Below, piece by piece: positions 12,780 through 24,308 of a stretch of 64,000 nt of DNA (within the stretch, counting starts at the first letter, position 1; each line of letters opens with the position of its first letter). The notes under the pieces are model-generated. The model saw nothing but the letters and a program-made list of their open reading frames with translations. It did not search any database and had not been told where the DNA came from. A program made the position numbers and the translations under genes. This DNA is from Siphonodentalium dalli (Eukaryota; Mollusca; Scaphopoda; Gadilida; Siphonodentaliidae): the NCBI GenBank assembly GCA_032622095.1, contig CP136063.1, positions 36,368,106-36,432,105 of the forward strand, written 5' to 3'.

Positions 12780-14911
12780 TTAAAGATGGATTATCTCTTT
12801 AAATAACAAATTTGAAATAGTTGCGTGGGTATTAAATAATAAATACGACTTGAAGACTCCTGTCCAGAAACGCTTCTATCATTTAATAGCGCCCGCTCTC
12901 CCGCGGCGAAGCCGCGGAAGCGAAGCGACCAGGGTATACGTATGCGAATATGAGATATATACTAATCGACTTTTTCGGCCCAATCTAAAAATAAATTGAA
13001 ATCACCTAAAATAGGATAATTTATTCATAATTCAAAGGTCAGCGGAGTCCAAAAATGATTGTTGGCGACGGCCGCCATTTTGTATTAATTAATGCCACCT
13101 CGAAATGTGTAATTGGGCAAAATGCTCCAGGGCAAAAATAAAAACTTTGATCTAGCAACTGTTAGCTATACTTCATTATATGTAGGAACATCATGCTCCT
13201 AAAGCCAAATATATTTTCAAAAAGTGAATATAAATTGAACAAAAGCTCTGGTTAACAAAAAAGTTAAATTGCATCCAAAAGTTTTGTTTACATATTTCAT
13301 AAAATTATTAAAAAATATTTACCCCGAAAGAGGAATCTAGCGACCTTGCTGGCCGTTTACATATTATCTTCAATTTTCTAACGGTATTTCCGTCTAAAAG
13401 ATTGATGAAATATTCTCAAAGTTCAAGGCCGACAAACGGAAACTTTAAGTTCCGATTGAAAAATCGCAGAGTCATTTTAAGATTGCTTCTTGGGAAACCA
13501 GTAAAGGCGTCATGACATCAAGACGTACATCATGACGTCACTACCGACACGCAAAATTCCAGACAGGACTGCGTCGATGGCCAGACAGCTGAGACTCGTA
13601 TTAAATGGCAGGCTAAATATCCACATTTACTTTATATGTGATTATTTACATACATTGTATATATCATTTTATTGTGTCCCATTATAAGGATGGATACACA
13701 CATGCATGTAATTTCTGTATGTAAAATACATGTATTTTAAATGGCCACACCAATAATTGACAACATTAATCACCTGCGAGCGAGCGGTTCATTGTTAACA
13801 TGCCAGACAAGTGAGTAGTGCTAAGCGAAGTCAAATTGTCTTCTATCAGTACATTTAAGGCCAGTCCAAAACATGTCTTCTCTCACGGATGCGGAATTTA
13901 GTCAAGTCTGTGTGATATCTGGCATTTTATTAATGCACGAACACCAGAAGCCACACGTCTGGCATATGTAGGCTTGATGTAGAACATTTTCAACCATGAT
14001 GCTTGTTTGGGTGGGGTCCCGAAAGCTTCAAATCGCTAAGGGACTTAGTTGAATGTATCGGTCGGAATAATCTGGGCAAGAAGATACAATATGATATGTT
14101 TTACTTAAATAGCTCAGAGTTAGCCATCCCCGCCTGATAGCTTTCGGGGTCATATATAGCCCCTGCATGCGTCGGGGAAATCCTAATCCACCAATGCTAT
14201 AAATAAGAGAGGACTGGTAGTTATTTAAATAGAAAGTCTACCATATGGGTTATCCCACGAACAATTACTTTAAGTGGCCTGGCGACTCGGTCCAAGATAA
14301 CGCCTTCTCTACATTCCGACTTAATTGGAACTAGAACTCAGTGCGTTCAACACGTAGGCAATGATTAGGTTGTCAGTGGGCACATATTACATCGTCTGCA
14401 TGATCCATGTAAAACGCCAAATACACGGTAATTACAGAGATTACATGCATGTGTGTATCCACCCTTAGTGTTTATCATCAAAACCTTCTATACAGATAAC
14501 AATTCATCTGATAATCCCATGAACAGTAACAAGCGGGCGCAAATTACGTTTACGTACATGATCATATTATTGATTTTATTTCGAATATTTTATTATGAAA
14601 TGAGATAATTGGGACACTTTATTGTTCTATTTTTAGAACATACCATTCAGGCGATATCATTAGGCTGTTCCTAGAGCTACTACCCGAACGTCAAATGTTC
14701 CAGGTTGATTGACTGTATTGTTTTAGTCCGTAGTTATAAGCGATAATGATATATTGTACGTTAGCTAAACAACCAGACCTTTTAGATAAAAAAAATTTCG
14801 AAATATACTGAATATTAACCAAAAGAAGCATTTCCGGACAGGAGTCTTCGATTCATATCTAATAAAAAAATATAGCACATGCCAGTTTACAAAGAGATAA
14901 TCCACCTTTAA
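12780..14911 (+). mobile_element. 528-bp-family TTAA MITE split by a ~1.7-kb insertion
   Basis: Left terminus TTAAAGATGGATTATCTC at 12780 runs to about 12890. Family sequence resumes near 14566 (ATTGATTTTATTTCGAATAT) and continues to the right terminus GATAATCCACCTTTAA ending 14911. Together the two parts give roughly the length of an intact family member, so the intervening DNA is probably a later insertion. Confidence 0.65.
12891..14565 (-). other. Insertion in the MITE; possible non-autonomous Helitron
   Basis: No protein-coding capacity is recognised. Read on the minus strand, the segment ends with a GC-rich hairpin (CCGCGGCTTCGCCGCGG, complementary to about 12901-12917), then a short spacer and GCGCTA directly at MITE sequence. 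A stable hairpin about 10 nt from the 3' end is typical of Helitrons, but the usual CTRR end is not met exactly. The interior is AT-rich. Confidence 0.35.
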
Positions 14912-14929
14912 CGTTTATTTGTGCAAAAA

Positions 14930-16010
14930 CATGATCTTCCTTATGTGTTTCCATGTACTAGTAAGATGATTGGGTGAAAGATTTCCCCAAATATATCGCA
15001 TTGATACGGACGCTGACCAATGTGGATGCTGTTATGTCTTGTCAGACGACCCAAACAAGTAAATGTTTTATCGTATATCTTACATTCAAATGGTCGATTT
15101 TCTGTATATATTTTCTTGTGTTTTTTCATGTAAGAAGATTGTGTGAAACATTTACCACAAATATCGCACTGATGCGTACGATGAGCAGTGTGAACGTTTA
15201 TATGGTTAGTCAGACTTCCAGAATAAGTTAATGCATGTCTCACATTCGTACAGTCGATTTTCTGTATGGATTTTCTTGTTCTTCATGTCAGAAGATTGTG
15301 TAGTGTGAACGTTTATATGGTCAGTCAGACTTCCAGAATAAGTTAATGCATGTCTCACATTCATACGGTCGATTTTCTGTATGGATTTTCTTGTGTATTT
15401 TTAGAAAGCATGATTCGGTGAAAGATTTCTCACAAATATCGCAGTTATTTATGGTCAGCAAGCGTTCTCACATAAGCAAATGCTTTACTGCATAATGCGA
15501 TCCTGTATGGATTTAATACTTTACTGCATAATGCGATAATGTATGGATTTGTTGGTGCCTCCTAAGTTACATGTTCAAGGTGTAAGTAAGATTTATCACA
15601 TACATCGCACTGATACGGTCGATCACCCATACTGATTCACTTAAAATGTATAGTCCGATCTCGTAAACAGGTTTTTCACGCATACATGTATATATCACAT
15701 GCGTGTCAACGATCTCCTGTTTAAATGTGGATTCTCTTGTATTTTGTCAGAGTCAGTGAACGCTTTTTCTCACATACGAATAACAATTACGGGGAATCTG
15801 GTCTCACATGCGTATAAATAATTACGGGGACTTCTCACTCGACTTAGTGAATGATTGCTCGCACAAATCACATTGTTACGGGCGATCTCCAGTGTGAATC
15901 ATCTTATGTTTGGTCAAGTTACTGGATTCAGTATATGATCATCATTGACATGGGCGATCCTCTGTGTGAATCTTCTTATGTCTCGTCAGGTCACTCCGCT
16001 GAGTAAAATA
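14930..16010 (-). pseudogene. Decayed 3' part of the zinc-finger array
   Basis: Directly continues the finger array of 16011-17414 after its stop codon. Finger pieces with stops and frameshifts follow to about 15830, then widely damaged pieces. A last open stretch (14941-15243) still shows CDICGKCFTQSSYMKKHKK and HTAHRTHQCD-like linkers. The damage increases away from the intact fingers. Confidence 0.8.
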
Positions 16011-17414
16011 TTTCTAGCACACATCACATTGATGCGGGCGATCCCCCGTGTGGATCTTCTTATGTCTCGACAGGCCACTCCGCTGAGTAAAAGATTTCTC
16101 GCACACATCACATTGATGCGGGCGATCCCCCGTGTGGATCTTCTTGTGTCTCGTCAGGCCACTCCGCTGAGTAAAAGATTTCTCGCACACATCACATTGA
16201 TAAGGGCGATCCCCGGTGTGGATCTTCTTATGTATCGCCAGGCTACACAACTGAGTATATGATTTCTCGCACACATCACATTGGTGCGGGCGATCCCCCG
16301 TGTGAATCATCTTATGTTTGGTCAAGATAATCGACTCAGTATACGATTTCTCGCACACATCACATTGATATGGGCGATCCCCTGTGTGGGTCTTCTTATG
16401 TCTCGTCAGGCTACACAACCGAGTAAATGATTTCTCACACAATACACACGGATGCGGTCGACCCCCCGTGTGAATCATCTTATGTACTGTCAGGTCACCC
16501 GAATAAGTAAATGATTTATCGCACACATCGCATTGATACGGACGGTCCCCGGTATGGATCATCTTGTGTTTCGTAAGGTTACTCGAGTGAGCAAATGATT
16601 TCTCGCACGCATCACATTGATACGGGCGATCCCCCGTGTGGATCCTCTTATGTACCGTCAGATCACGTGAATAAGTAAATGATTTATCGCACATATCGCA
16701 TTGACACGGGCGATCCCCGGTATGGATCCTCTTGTGTTCCGTCAAATTACTCGACCGAGTAAATGATTTCTCGCACACATCACATTGATGCGGACGATCT
16801 CCCGTGTGAATCATCTTATGTCTCGTCAGGTCACTCGAATAAGTAAATGATCTATCGCACACATCACATTGATACGGGCGATCTCCGGTGTGGATCCTCT
16901 TGTGTGCCGCCAGGTTACTCGAGCGAGTAAATGATTTCTCGCACGCATCACATTGATACGGGCGATCCCCCGTGTGGATCCTCTTATGTTTCATCACGTC
17001 ACCCGACTGAGTAAATGATTTATTGCAGATATCACATTGATACGGGCGATCCCCGGTGTGGATCCGCTTATGTGAAGCCAGATGATTCGAGTCATTAAAT
17101 GCTTTCTCACACACATTACATTGATACGGGCGATCCCCCGTGTGAATCCTCTTATGTTTCGTCAGATGACTCGAGGCCGTATATGATTTCTCGCACACAT
17201 CACATTGATATGGGCGATCACCTGCGTGGATTCTTTCATGTGAAGTCGGGTTACCAAACACAGTAAATGATTTCTCGCACGAAGGAACACCCATTTGTTT
17301 CGTACCATTGTACAATCGGCTGAACGAATCCAATTGTGTCTGGGAGGTATTATCCGACCCGGTGTTTTTCTCCTCTCCAGTCTCCATTGTTGACATCTCA
17401 ATCACTCCGTACAT
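16011..17414 (-). CDS. Polydactyl C2H2 zinc-finger protein, 466 aa
   Basis: A probable nuclear DNA-binding protein. After a ~42-residue acidic/serine-rich N terminus without a recognised KRAB, BTB or SET domain comes one degenerate finger lacking its first Cys. Fourteen consecutive canonical C2H2 fingers of 28 residues follow, joined by the linker HTGDRPYQC instead of the common HTGEKPYKC. Fingers 5-10 alternate an EKSF-type with a DKSF/DRSF-TYS-type finger, indicating expansion by a two-finger (168-bp) unit; the last two complete fingers are nearly identical. The frame stops with TAG (16011-16013) after CDVC of the next finger, so the C terminus may be recently truncated. The start is the first ATG of the open frame. 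Upstream exons cannot be excluded. Confidence 0.85.
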
Positions 17415-17640
17415 TTTATCAACATAATTGCCTGACTAAACATGTAATGAAATAGTTAAATTTATCAGAAAGAAATGCAGTTATACTCGTGTCCAAAGAA
17501 ACGCTCCTGTACTGAACATACGGGTCATACAAAATAAAAATATGTCAGCTCCGAAAAGGACATTTCAAAAATTGGTTTCAAACAACGGAGGTCCGAATAG
17601 AACAATGTAATTTACATAGTCTATGTTACAGATAGACACT

Positions 17641-20450
17641 TCGTTAAAAACGTTAAATTAACTCAGATTCCACAACAGAAAAAATGGTCAATGATAGCAT
17701 TTATAAAATTTCAGAAAGAGTTAAGCCATGTTGATTTCAATAGCATTTGTGATCTAATTGATAATACTGATCTGACCAATAAATGCAACAATGAGGATAC
17801 AGTAAACACTATAACAAATCATTTTACATCTCAATTGATCAAAACAGCAAATGTTATTAAAAATAAACAGAAAATTAATAAAAATCAAAAGAGAAAGATT
17901 AAGAAGAAGTGGTATGATAAGGGTTGTAGTGGCCAATATAGACATATAAAGCACCTTAGTAGAAAGTTGACTAAAGATCCTCTAAATAAAACTCTAAGAA
18001 TGTCAGTTATGGTGGAAGGTAAAAAATACAAAAAAATGATTCGACAGAAACAAAGGGCATATCGGAATGATATTCTGAACGACATTGTAGGTTGCAAAGA
18101 TAATCAACCGAATGAATTTTGGAACAAGGTAGATAAACTCAAAGATAAGTCCAACAATGACCCATGTTCAAATATTTCACCCGACAGCTAGGTGACTTAT
18201 TTTAACTCCCTTCTCAATGAAAATAGTGATACCAGGATTCCTAAGGGATATTTCCCAGGCCAAAAAGTTAGGGATCTATATATATTAAATCAAGATATAA
18301 CTGAAGCAGAGGTCAGGAAGGCCATATCCACTCTTAAATCTAAGACTTCCTGCGGTATCGACGGTATTACTAATGACATGATTAAAGCATCATTTTCTAC
18401 TATTTCTATTGTGTATGCGAAATTTTTCAATCTGTTATTAAAATCAGGAATTTATCCACACATATGGCGCCAGAATATGATAAAACCACTACATAAAGGG
18501 GGGACGGCTGATGACCCTGGCAACTACAGAGGTATTGCCTTATCTAGTTGCATGTCAAAACTTTATGCAAAAATTCTCAATGGAAGACTGGAACAATTTC
18601 TATCAAAGAACAATATAATATGTAATGAACAAATCGGCTTCAAAAAAGGGTGTCGTACTACAGACCATATTATGACACTTAAAACTTTAATTGACAAAGC
18701 CTTATGTAAATCTAAATATCTATACACATGCTTTGTAGACCTAAGGAAAGCTTTGATACAGTAAATAGGAATGCGCTTATGGTGAAACTTCAGAAGTATG
18801 GTGTCGTAGGACCGGTATACAAAGCGATCAAGAGTATATATGAAGAAGTAGATTATTCCATTAAGCTGCCAGAAGGAGCAACACCTAATATCACATCATC
18901 AGTTGGTGTTAAACAATGATGCGTGCTAAGCCCTGCACTATTCTCCATATACATGAATGATTTTGTTGATCTTCTGGATACTTTATGTGATCCAGTAACC
19001 TTGAATAAATCCAAGTTGTCTTGTATATTATATGCAGACGATATAGTTCTCATATCGGAATCAAAGGTGGGGCTTCAGAAAACTTTGCATAAATTAGAAG
19101 AATTTTGTTCAATATGGGGATTATCGATTAATTTGAAAAAATCTAATATTATGGTTTTCAACCAGAGTGGTAGGATATTAAAAAATATGGATTTTACTTA
19201 TAAGGGGGTTAAAGTCGATCAAATCAAGGAATACAAATACCTTGGATTTATAATGAAACCTTCTGGTATCTTTGCCCCCGCATTGGATTTTTTATGCAAG
19301 AAAGCAATTAAAGCTACATTTTGTATAAGAAGACAGCTTTTGGGTGAGAAGAATAACATTATGCCAATGCTGAAATTATTTAACTCATGTGTTAAACCTA
19401 TATTGTTATATGGGAGTGAACTTACCACTTTAGATTATATGATTCGAAAAGGGAAAAATATCGAAACCCGAATGGAGAGTTTCCAACCGGAAAGCATCCA
19501 AATTAAATTTATTAAGATGTTGTTAGGCGTGAATAGGACAGCGGTTAATTTGGCATGCTTAGTTGAGACAGGAACATTTCCTATTTACATTACGGGGCTG
19601 AAAAATACTGTAGGATTCTGGCACCATATTATCAACCTATCTGATGAAGCACTTGTCAAAATATGCATACATTGAAGGCCTCTCAATAGATAGAGGATTT
19701 GCATATAATATGGAGTTATTTCTTGAGAAAATTGGGTTTCAGCATGCTTGGGTACAACAGTCAACGTTCAGCAGTAAAAAATTAAGTCATGCACTCTCCA
19801 AAAAACTAGAAAGAGATTTTACAGATTATTGGAGAAAAGAATTACATAATGATACTAATAAACCCAATGGGAATAAATTGAGATTTTATAGAACATTCAA
19901 GACATCATTCGAGATGGAAAAATATCTCCTAACAGACATGCCTAAAGATGCTATAAATTCCTTTACTAAATTACGAATTAGCGATAGTAAATTATTAGTA
20001 GAAAAGGGTAGACATAAGGGTACTGACCTTCAAAAATGACTATGTCCACTATGTGAAATAGAAGTAGAAGATGAGAAACATTTTATACTAAATTGTAGAT
20101 GCCTTGCTGCTGAAAGGACATGCTTAATTGATTCCATGAATGTAACTGTTCCTAACTTTGAAAAACTCAATAATGAAGATAAATTATCCTTTTTGTTCAG
20201 TTCGCATGATATGGATATTATTAAAATTATATTGACTGAGGTACACAGCATGTACTTGAAACGTAATTGCATCTGACATCCTGTAGCTGAGTATCACAAG
20301 CACAAACACATATTCTTTATTTTTCATTTCTAATTATGTTGATCATTAAATGTTACTATATGTTTGTCCCTATATGTTTGTTATAATTGGTCATAATTCA
20401 CATGTTGGATTCATACCATTAAATATTTGATTTGATTTGATTTGATTTGG
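17641..20450 (+). pseudogene. LINE-B: LINE ORF2 remnant with RT and C-terminal zinc motif
   Basis: Non-LTR retrotransposon, 5' truncated (no endonuclease seen). Order: linker after the lost endonuclease (from about 17660), RT with KTSCGIDGI, NYRGIALSS, DLRKAFDTVN (across a frameshift near 18745), VGVKQ followed by an in-frame TGA (about 18917-18919), and the catalytic LYADDIVLIS near 19030-19060. A TAG interrupts at about 18189 and a frameshift lies near 19660. A TGA at about 20037 precedes a CPLCE...HFILNC zinc-like motif, and the frame ends near 20275. The 3' end is a (TTTGA)n run at about 20422-20450, a typical LINE tail. It is dead in several places. Confidence 0.88.
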
Positions 20451-20473
20451 TATTGGGTATGCGGGAGAAACAA

Positions 20474-20606
20474 CACCGTTGATATATTCGTAATATAGTC
20501 CATGGTGACGTCCTAACTGTACCAAAACACACATAGAAGTAAAATAAATAGAAGTCGTGTTAAGTCAAAGTTATTAAAAATAGGGACTATTATACGAATA
20601 TATATA
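20474..20606 (+). repeat. Short inverted-repeat unit, copy 1
   Basis: A unit with ends reading ATATTCGTAATATAGTCC and GGGACTATTATACGAATAT and the internal block CACATAGAAGTAAAATAAAT. The same unit recurs at about 20930-21055 and 28326-28451. It resembles a ~130-bp MITE. Confidence 0.65.
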
Positions 20607-20900
20607 TAGAGAAGATGTTTATAAACAATCATACATTGCTTTCAAGGCAAGGGTCTCCGTTGGGGATAGAGAACGAAACAGGGGTTTAGGTATATTTCGG
20701 GGTTTGAACGTAAGACAAAGAAGTCCACTTTAGAGGGACTATTAATCATGAAGAATAGTCCCTAAAGTGGACCTCTGGGCTTACGTATAACCCCCGATAT
20801 ATACCTAAACCCCTGTTTCGTTATCTATCCCCAATGGAGAACCTTGCCTTGAAAGCAATTTGTGATTGTTTATAAAAATCTTCTTCTCTATATATATTCG
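20607..20900. repeat. ~290-bp perfect-loop hairpin element
   Basis: The left arm contains AAACAGGGGTTTAGGTATAT and TTGCTTTCAAGGCAAGG. The right arm carries their reverse complements. The centre is near 20748, where AGGGACTATT and AATAGTCCCT face each other. Confidence 0.75.
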
Positions 20901-21119
20901 TAATTATAGTCCCTTCTTCTCTATATATATTCGTAATTATAGTCCCTATTTATAATTACTTCCCTTGTAACGTCCTAATTGTACACATAGAAGTAAAATA
21001 AATAGAAGTTGTGTTAAGTCAAAGTAAGTAGAAACAGGGACTATTATACGAATATATATAGAGAAGAACATGTTTATAAACAATCATAAATTGCTTTCAA
21101 TACATACAATGTATAGTTT
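20889..21119 (+). repeat. 231-bp direct repeat left of LINE-C
   Basis: Matches 28285-28515 without indels (constant offset 7,396) and without a mismatch that I could see. It is interpreted as a long target-site duplication made by the LINE-C insertion. Confidence 0.8.
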
Positions 21120-21140
21120 CAAACAAAGTTAGGAACAGAC

Positions 21141-22983
21141 ATGTACAACATATTCCAGTGCTTTTTAGATGGGAGCACAATCCACTTAGAGGAAATGCTG
21201 AGTGCTCCCAAAAGTGTGAGGAAACCAAATGGGAAACACATCATAAATTCTATTACGACATCTGGGTCACAAAACGCGACCAACGTCTGTTATGTTCCTA
21301 ACGACACTGATGTTATAACCGAAAGCACCCCGAATATCCCACAACCAACGATATCAGATATCTCAAGTGTGGTTTCCTTGCTGAAGCAAACCTGCGAACA
21401 CATAGATAATGACTTGAAGACAACAATTCCAAAGATGAATGGTCGACTAGAATATCTAGAAATTACTATGTCTGACGTAATGAGAAGGATGCAAGAAGTA
21501 GAAGATGATACGAGAGTGACCCGACTAACTTGTGAACGAATTGAGAGTGACAAGTGCACTGGAATAGTCAAGCTTAAAAGTGACATCAAACAAATGCGTC
21601 AAGTTATTGACAATATGTTCGATTTCATGACCGACACTGTGACGAAAATAGCTTCACAAGAAGGCATATATATAATTCGATGAAAGGACGGATGAAGACA
21701 GTGGAGAAAGCTGTGAAAACTGCTAACGAGCAACAGGAGCAATCACACAATGAAACCAAACGTGACCATAACTGTGAACAACAATGTCGCGAAGCTTAGA
21801 CAAGCGACCTGAATACATTCTCTGCTCATATGTTCGGTGAATTGAACAAGTTCGCTTACAATGTTATACGAGCAATAAAATCGCCAGCTTACTTCCAGAA
21901 TATGTCAATATAGTCGGACCCATCTATGGTCTTTTCACCTTCTTCACACCATGCACCATGTTCCAACACTAATGAAGATGCATATTCTGATTCCAAATCT
22001 AACATATCTGGTGACATCTCTCCATCAGTTCATGAGACTGTTGACACTGTTATATTGGGCGCAAGTAACTGTGCTGGAATTGACCTTGAAAAACCCAATG
22101 TTAAAAACTATTCTGTGAGCGGAGCCAGTTACGGTGACATATCTGTTCTTTTGGAGTCAATAGCGAGAGATCCTGTAGTAGGGAATGCGCTGGGCAATGT
22201 GACATCCGTCGTCATTCACCTCGATACCAACGATATAACAAAACACAGGTATAATGTCACACCCGTTGTCTTGAACATTACAGAATCTGTTACTAAAATT
22301 AACACGCCAATATTGTTCTATGCAGTGTGCCACAGAGAAAAGGAAAAGATCATGATCCTGAAACTGATGACCACAACTCTGCAGTTTATGCTGTGAACGA
22401 CGTTATCTCTTCCTTGTGTGATCGAAATGCAAATTTTGAATTTGTGGATACGTCTGAAGTTTTTGCATCCGCGAATGGAATCAGGGACGAGCTGTATAAG
22501 AGCAAAGCGAAAGGCCGCAAAGGAATTCATTTCAATATGGCAGGCAGAAGTGCACTGAATAGATTCTTCCTACAAGTAATTGGACCAGGGAATGTTACTA
22601 CTGGAAGTACAGTCGACAAAAGTCGTAACAACATGAACAACAACAACACTACCAATCTCGACCACATAAATACGAGTAGAACACCAACTCATAGTTCCTC
22701 GGTTCCAAACAACAGTCATGGAGAGAGACGACACAGAAACAACGGTCCGATAAAAACAAAACGCGTGTTTGTCGGTAATCTTCCAGCTGACACAACAAAT
22801 GAAGACTTGGCGAATCACTTGGATCACTTTGGTGTTCGCTTCTCCATTGTAAGGATAATGAGAAGCCGAAATAACTCGAAATTCGTATCAGCAAGAATCA
22901 ATGTGCATCACGATGATGTGTCTGTGGTATTCGAGAACTATTTCTGGCATGGTAATGCATTCTGTCGATATTGGCTTCGTCAG
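21141..22983 (+). pseudogene. LINE-C ORF1: coiled coil + SGNH-like + RRM
   Basis: ORF1 of a LINE, expected to bind the element RNA. From the ATG at 21141: a ~180-residue part rich in charged heptads (likely coiled coil) to a shift or stop near 21683; a stop near 21797; a stop near 21911; then an SGNH-hydrolase-like domain with LGASNCAGID (block I Ser) and HLDTNDI (block III, normally GxND). A 2-nt duplication near 22325 shifts frame before GIHFNMAG (block V, His present, Asp not in its usual place). A C-terminal RRM follows with RVFVGNL (RNP2, about 22763) and SKFVSARI (RNP1, about 22877). Esterase ORF1s are known in CR1-type LINEs and RRM ORF1s in L1-type; here both occur together. Confidence 0.75.
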
Positions 22984-22986
22984 TGA

Positions 22987-23546
22987 AATTTCAGTGGATA
23001 GAAAAAATAAAGAACATCCTAACAGATTGTGGACAGATTCATCTGTGGAACATGGAGAATATTTCATGTCCAGAAAAATTAACACCATATTTCAAATGCA
23101 GTTTAAATAGTAAATTCCGAACCATCTGGTTATCTGATATAGAAAATTCTAGCAGAGGTAACACTTATAAGATTTTTAAACATGACATACATTTCGAAAG
23201 ATACCTGAACTGTTTGGATACAAAGAATAGAATAACTCTCTGTCAATTCCGAACTAGTAACCACCATCTGCCAATAGAGAAAGGACGTTGGAATGAAACA
23301 ACTGTACTTCGTAGACTGTGTCCCCTGTGCCATAAACGTCAACTTGGAGATGAAATGCATTATTTGATGGAATGTGAATGTTTAGATGAGGCTAGAAATC
23401 GGTTCATGCTTAAGAAATTTACAAGTATAGAACACGCGACTATTTATATTCTAGACGACATACTAAATTTGAAAGACGTAATTTCCTTACGTAGACTCTG
23501 CTCTTTTATCCGACTGATTAACATTAAGTTGGATGCCAGTGATTAA
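22987..23546 (+). pseudogene. LINE-D fragment: C-terminal domain of another LINE ORF2
   Basis: About 185 codons matching the general C-terminal tail of LINE ORF2 proteins: FRTSNHHLPIEKGRWN followed by CPLCHKRQLGDEMHYLMEC (zinc-like C..C...H...C). No RT core is present, so it is a 5'-truncated copy. It sits exactly where the RRM of LINE-C ORF1 ends and is followed by TTG/GAT microsatellite, suggesting that it inserted into ORF1 or that the two transcripts recombined. Confidence 0.75.
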
Positions 23547-23552
23547 AGTACA

Positions 23553-23885
23553 TAGTTGTGGTTGTTGTTGTTGTTGTTGTTTTAGTTGTTGTTGTTGTTG
23601 TGAATGGTGATGACGATGAAGCGATTATGATGTCGACCACATTATAAGTGTTAACAAGAAGGGCGACGACGGCGATGATAATGATGATGATGATGATGAT
23701 GATGAAGCTTATGATGATGACGATGATGATGGAACGCTAATGATGATTATGTCGATGATGATGATGATGTTCCAATGATAATGACGACGATGGTGATGAC
23801 GATGATGACAACAACAACGAAGTCGACAACGACGATGATAATGATGATGATGTTGATGAAGATGAAGATAGAGGTGACGATGAAG
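23553..23885 (+). repeat. Compound microsatellite (TTG)n / (GAT)n
   Basis: TTG repeats run at about 23560-23602, then GATGAT-type repeats with interruptions to about 23885. Frames read through it are artefacts of composition. It probably served as the 3' tail of LINE-D. Confidence 0.9.
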
Positions 23886-24308
23886 ACGTTTGGGAGGTCA
23901 CTGTATATTTTGTATATAAATACTTTTCGTTATTCTGTCCATCTTATGTATATATTTCGTTTTCTCAATATCCATTCATGTTATTTAATTGGATCAGAGA
24001 ATAAAGTAATTCAACAAAATTTCGAAAAGAATGACTCATATAGAAGACCACTTTGGCACTCACATCGACATGATAACTACACGCATCACAGGCGATCTTC
24101 ATACCACAGCAGAGACAGTGTTGATATAAATAGTATCAATGTGAGTGGCGGATTTGCCGAACAAGAAGAATAACTCTAGATTATTAATCTACTTTAATTT
24201 AAGCTCATAGAAATCAATACATACAAGACATACATGTATTAATTTATTCAGATCAATATCATATTTATAACTCACTGTCATTATAAATAACAATACTTAT
24301 TGTTAACA
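23886..24308 (+). other. Spacer before ORF2; possible tail of ORF1
   Basis: An open stretch ending at 24173 is rich in Arg, His, Ser and Tyr (for example RRSSYHSRDSVD), as is common at the C terminus of LINE ORF1. It could be the real ORF1 end displaced by the LINE-D insertion. The rest is AT-rich. Confidence 0.4.

Noticed and set aside
23620-23885. Met/Thr/Lys-rich start of an open frame ending at 24173
   Set aside because: Its first half is GAT microsatellite; only the part after about 23990 might be coding.
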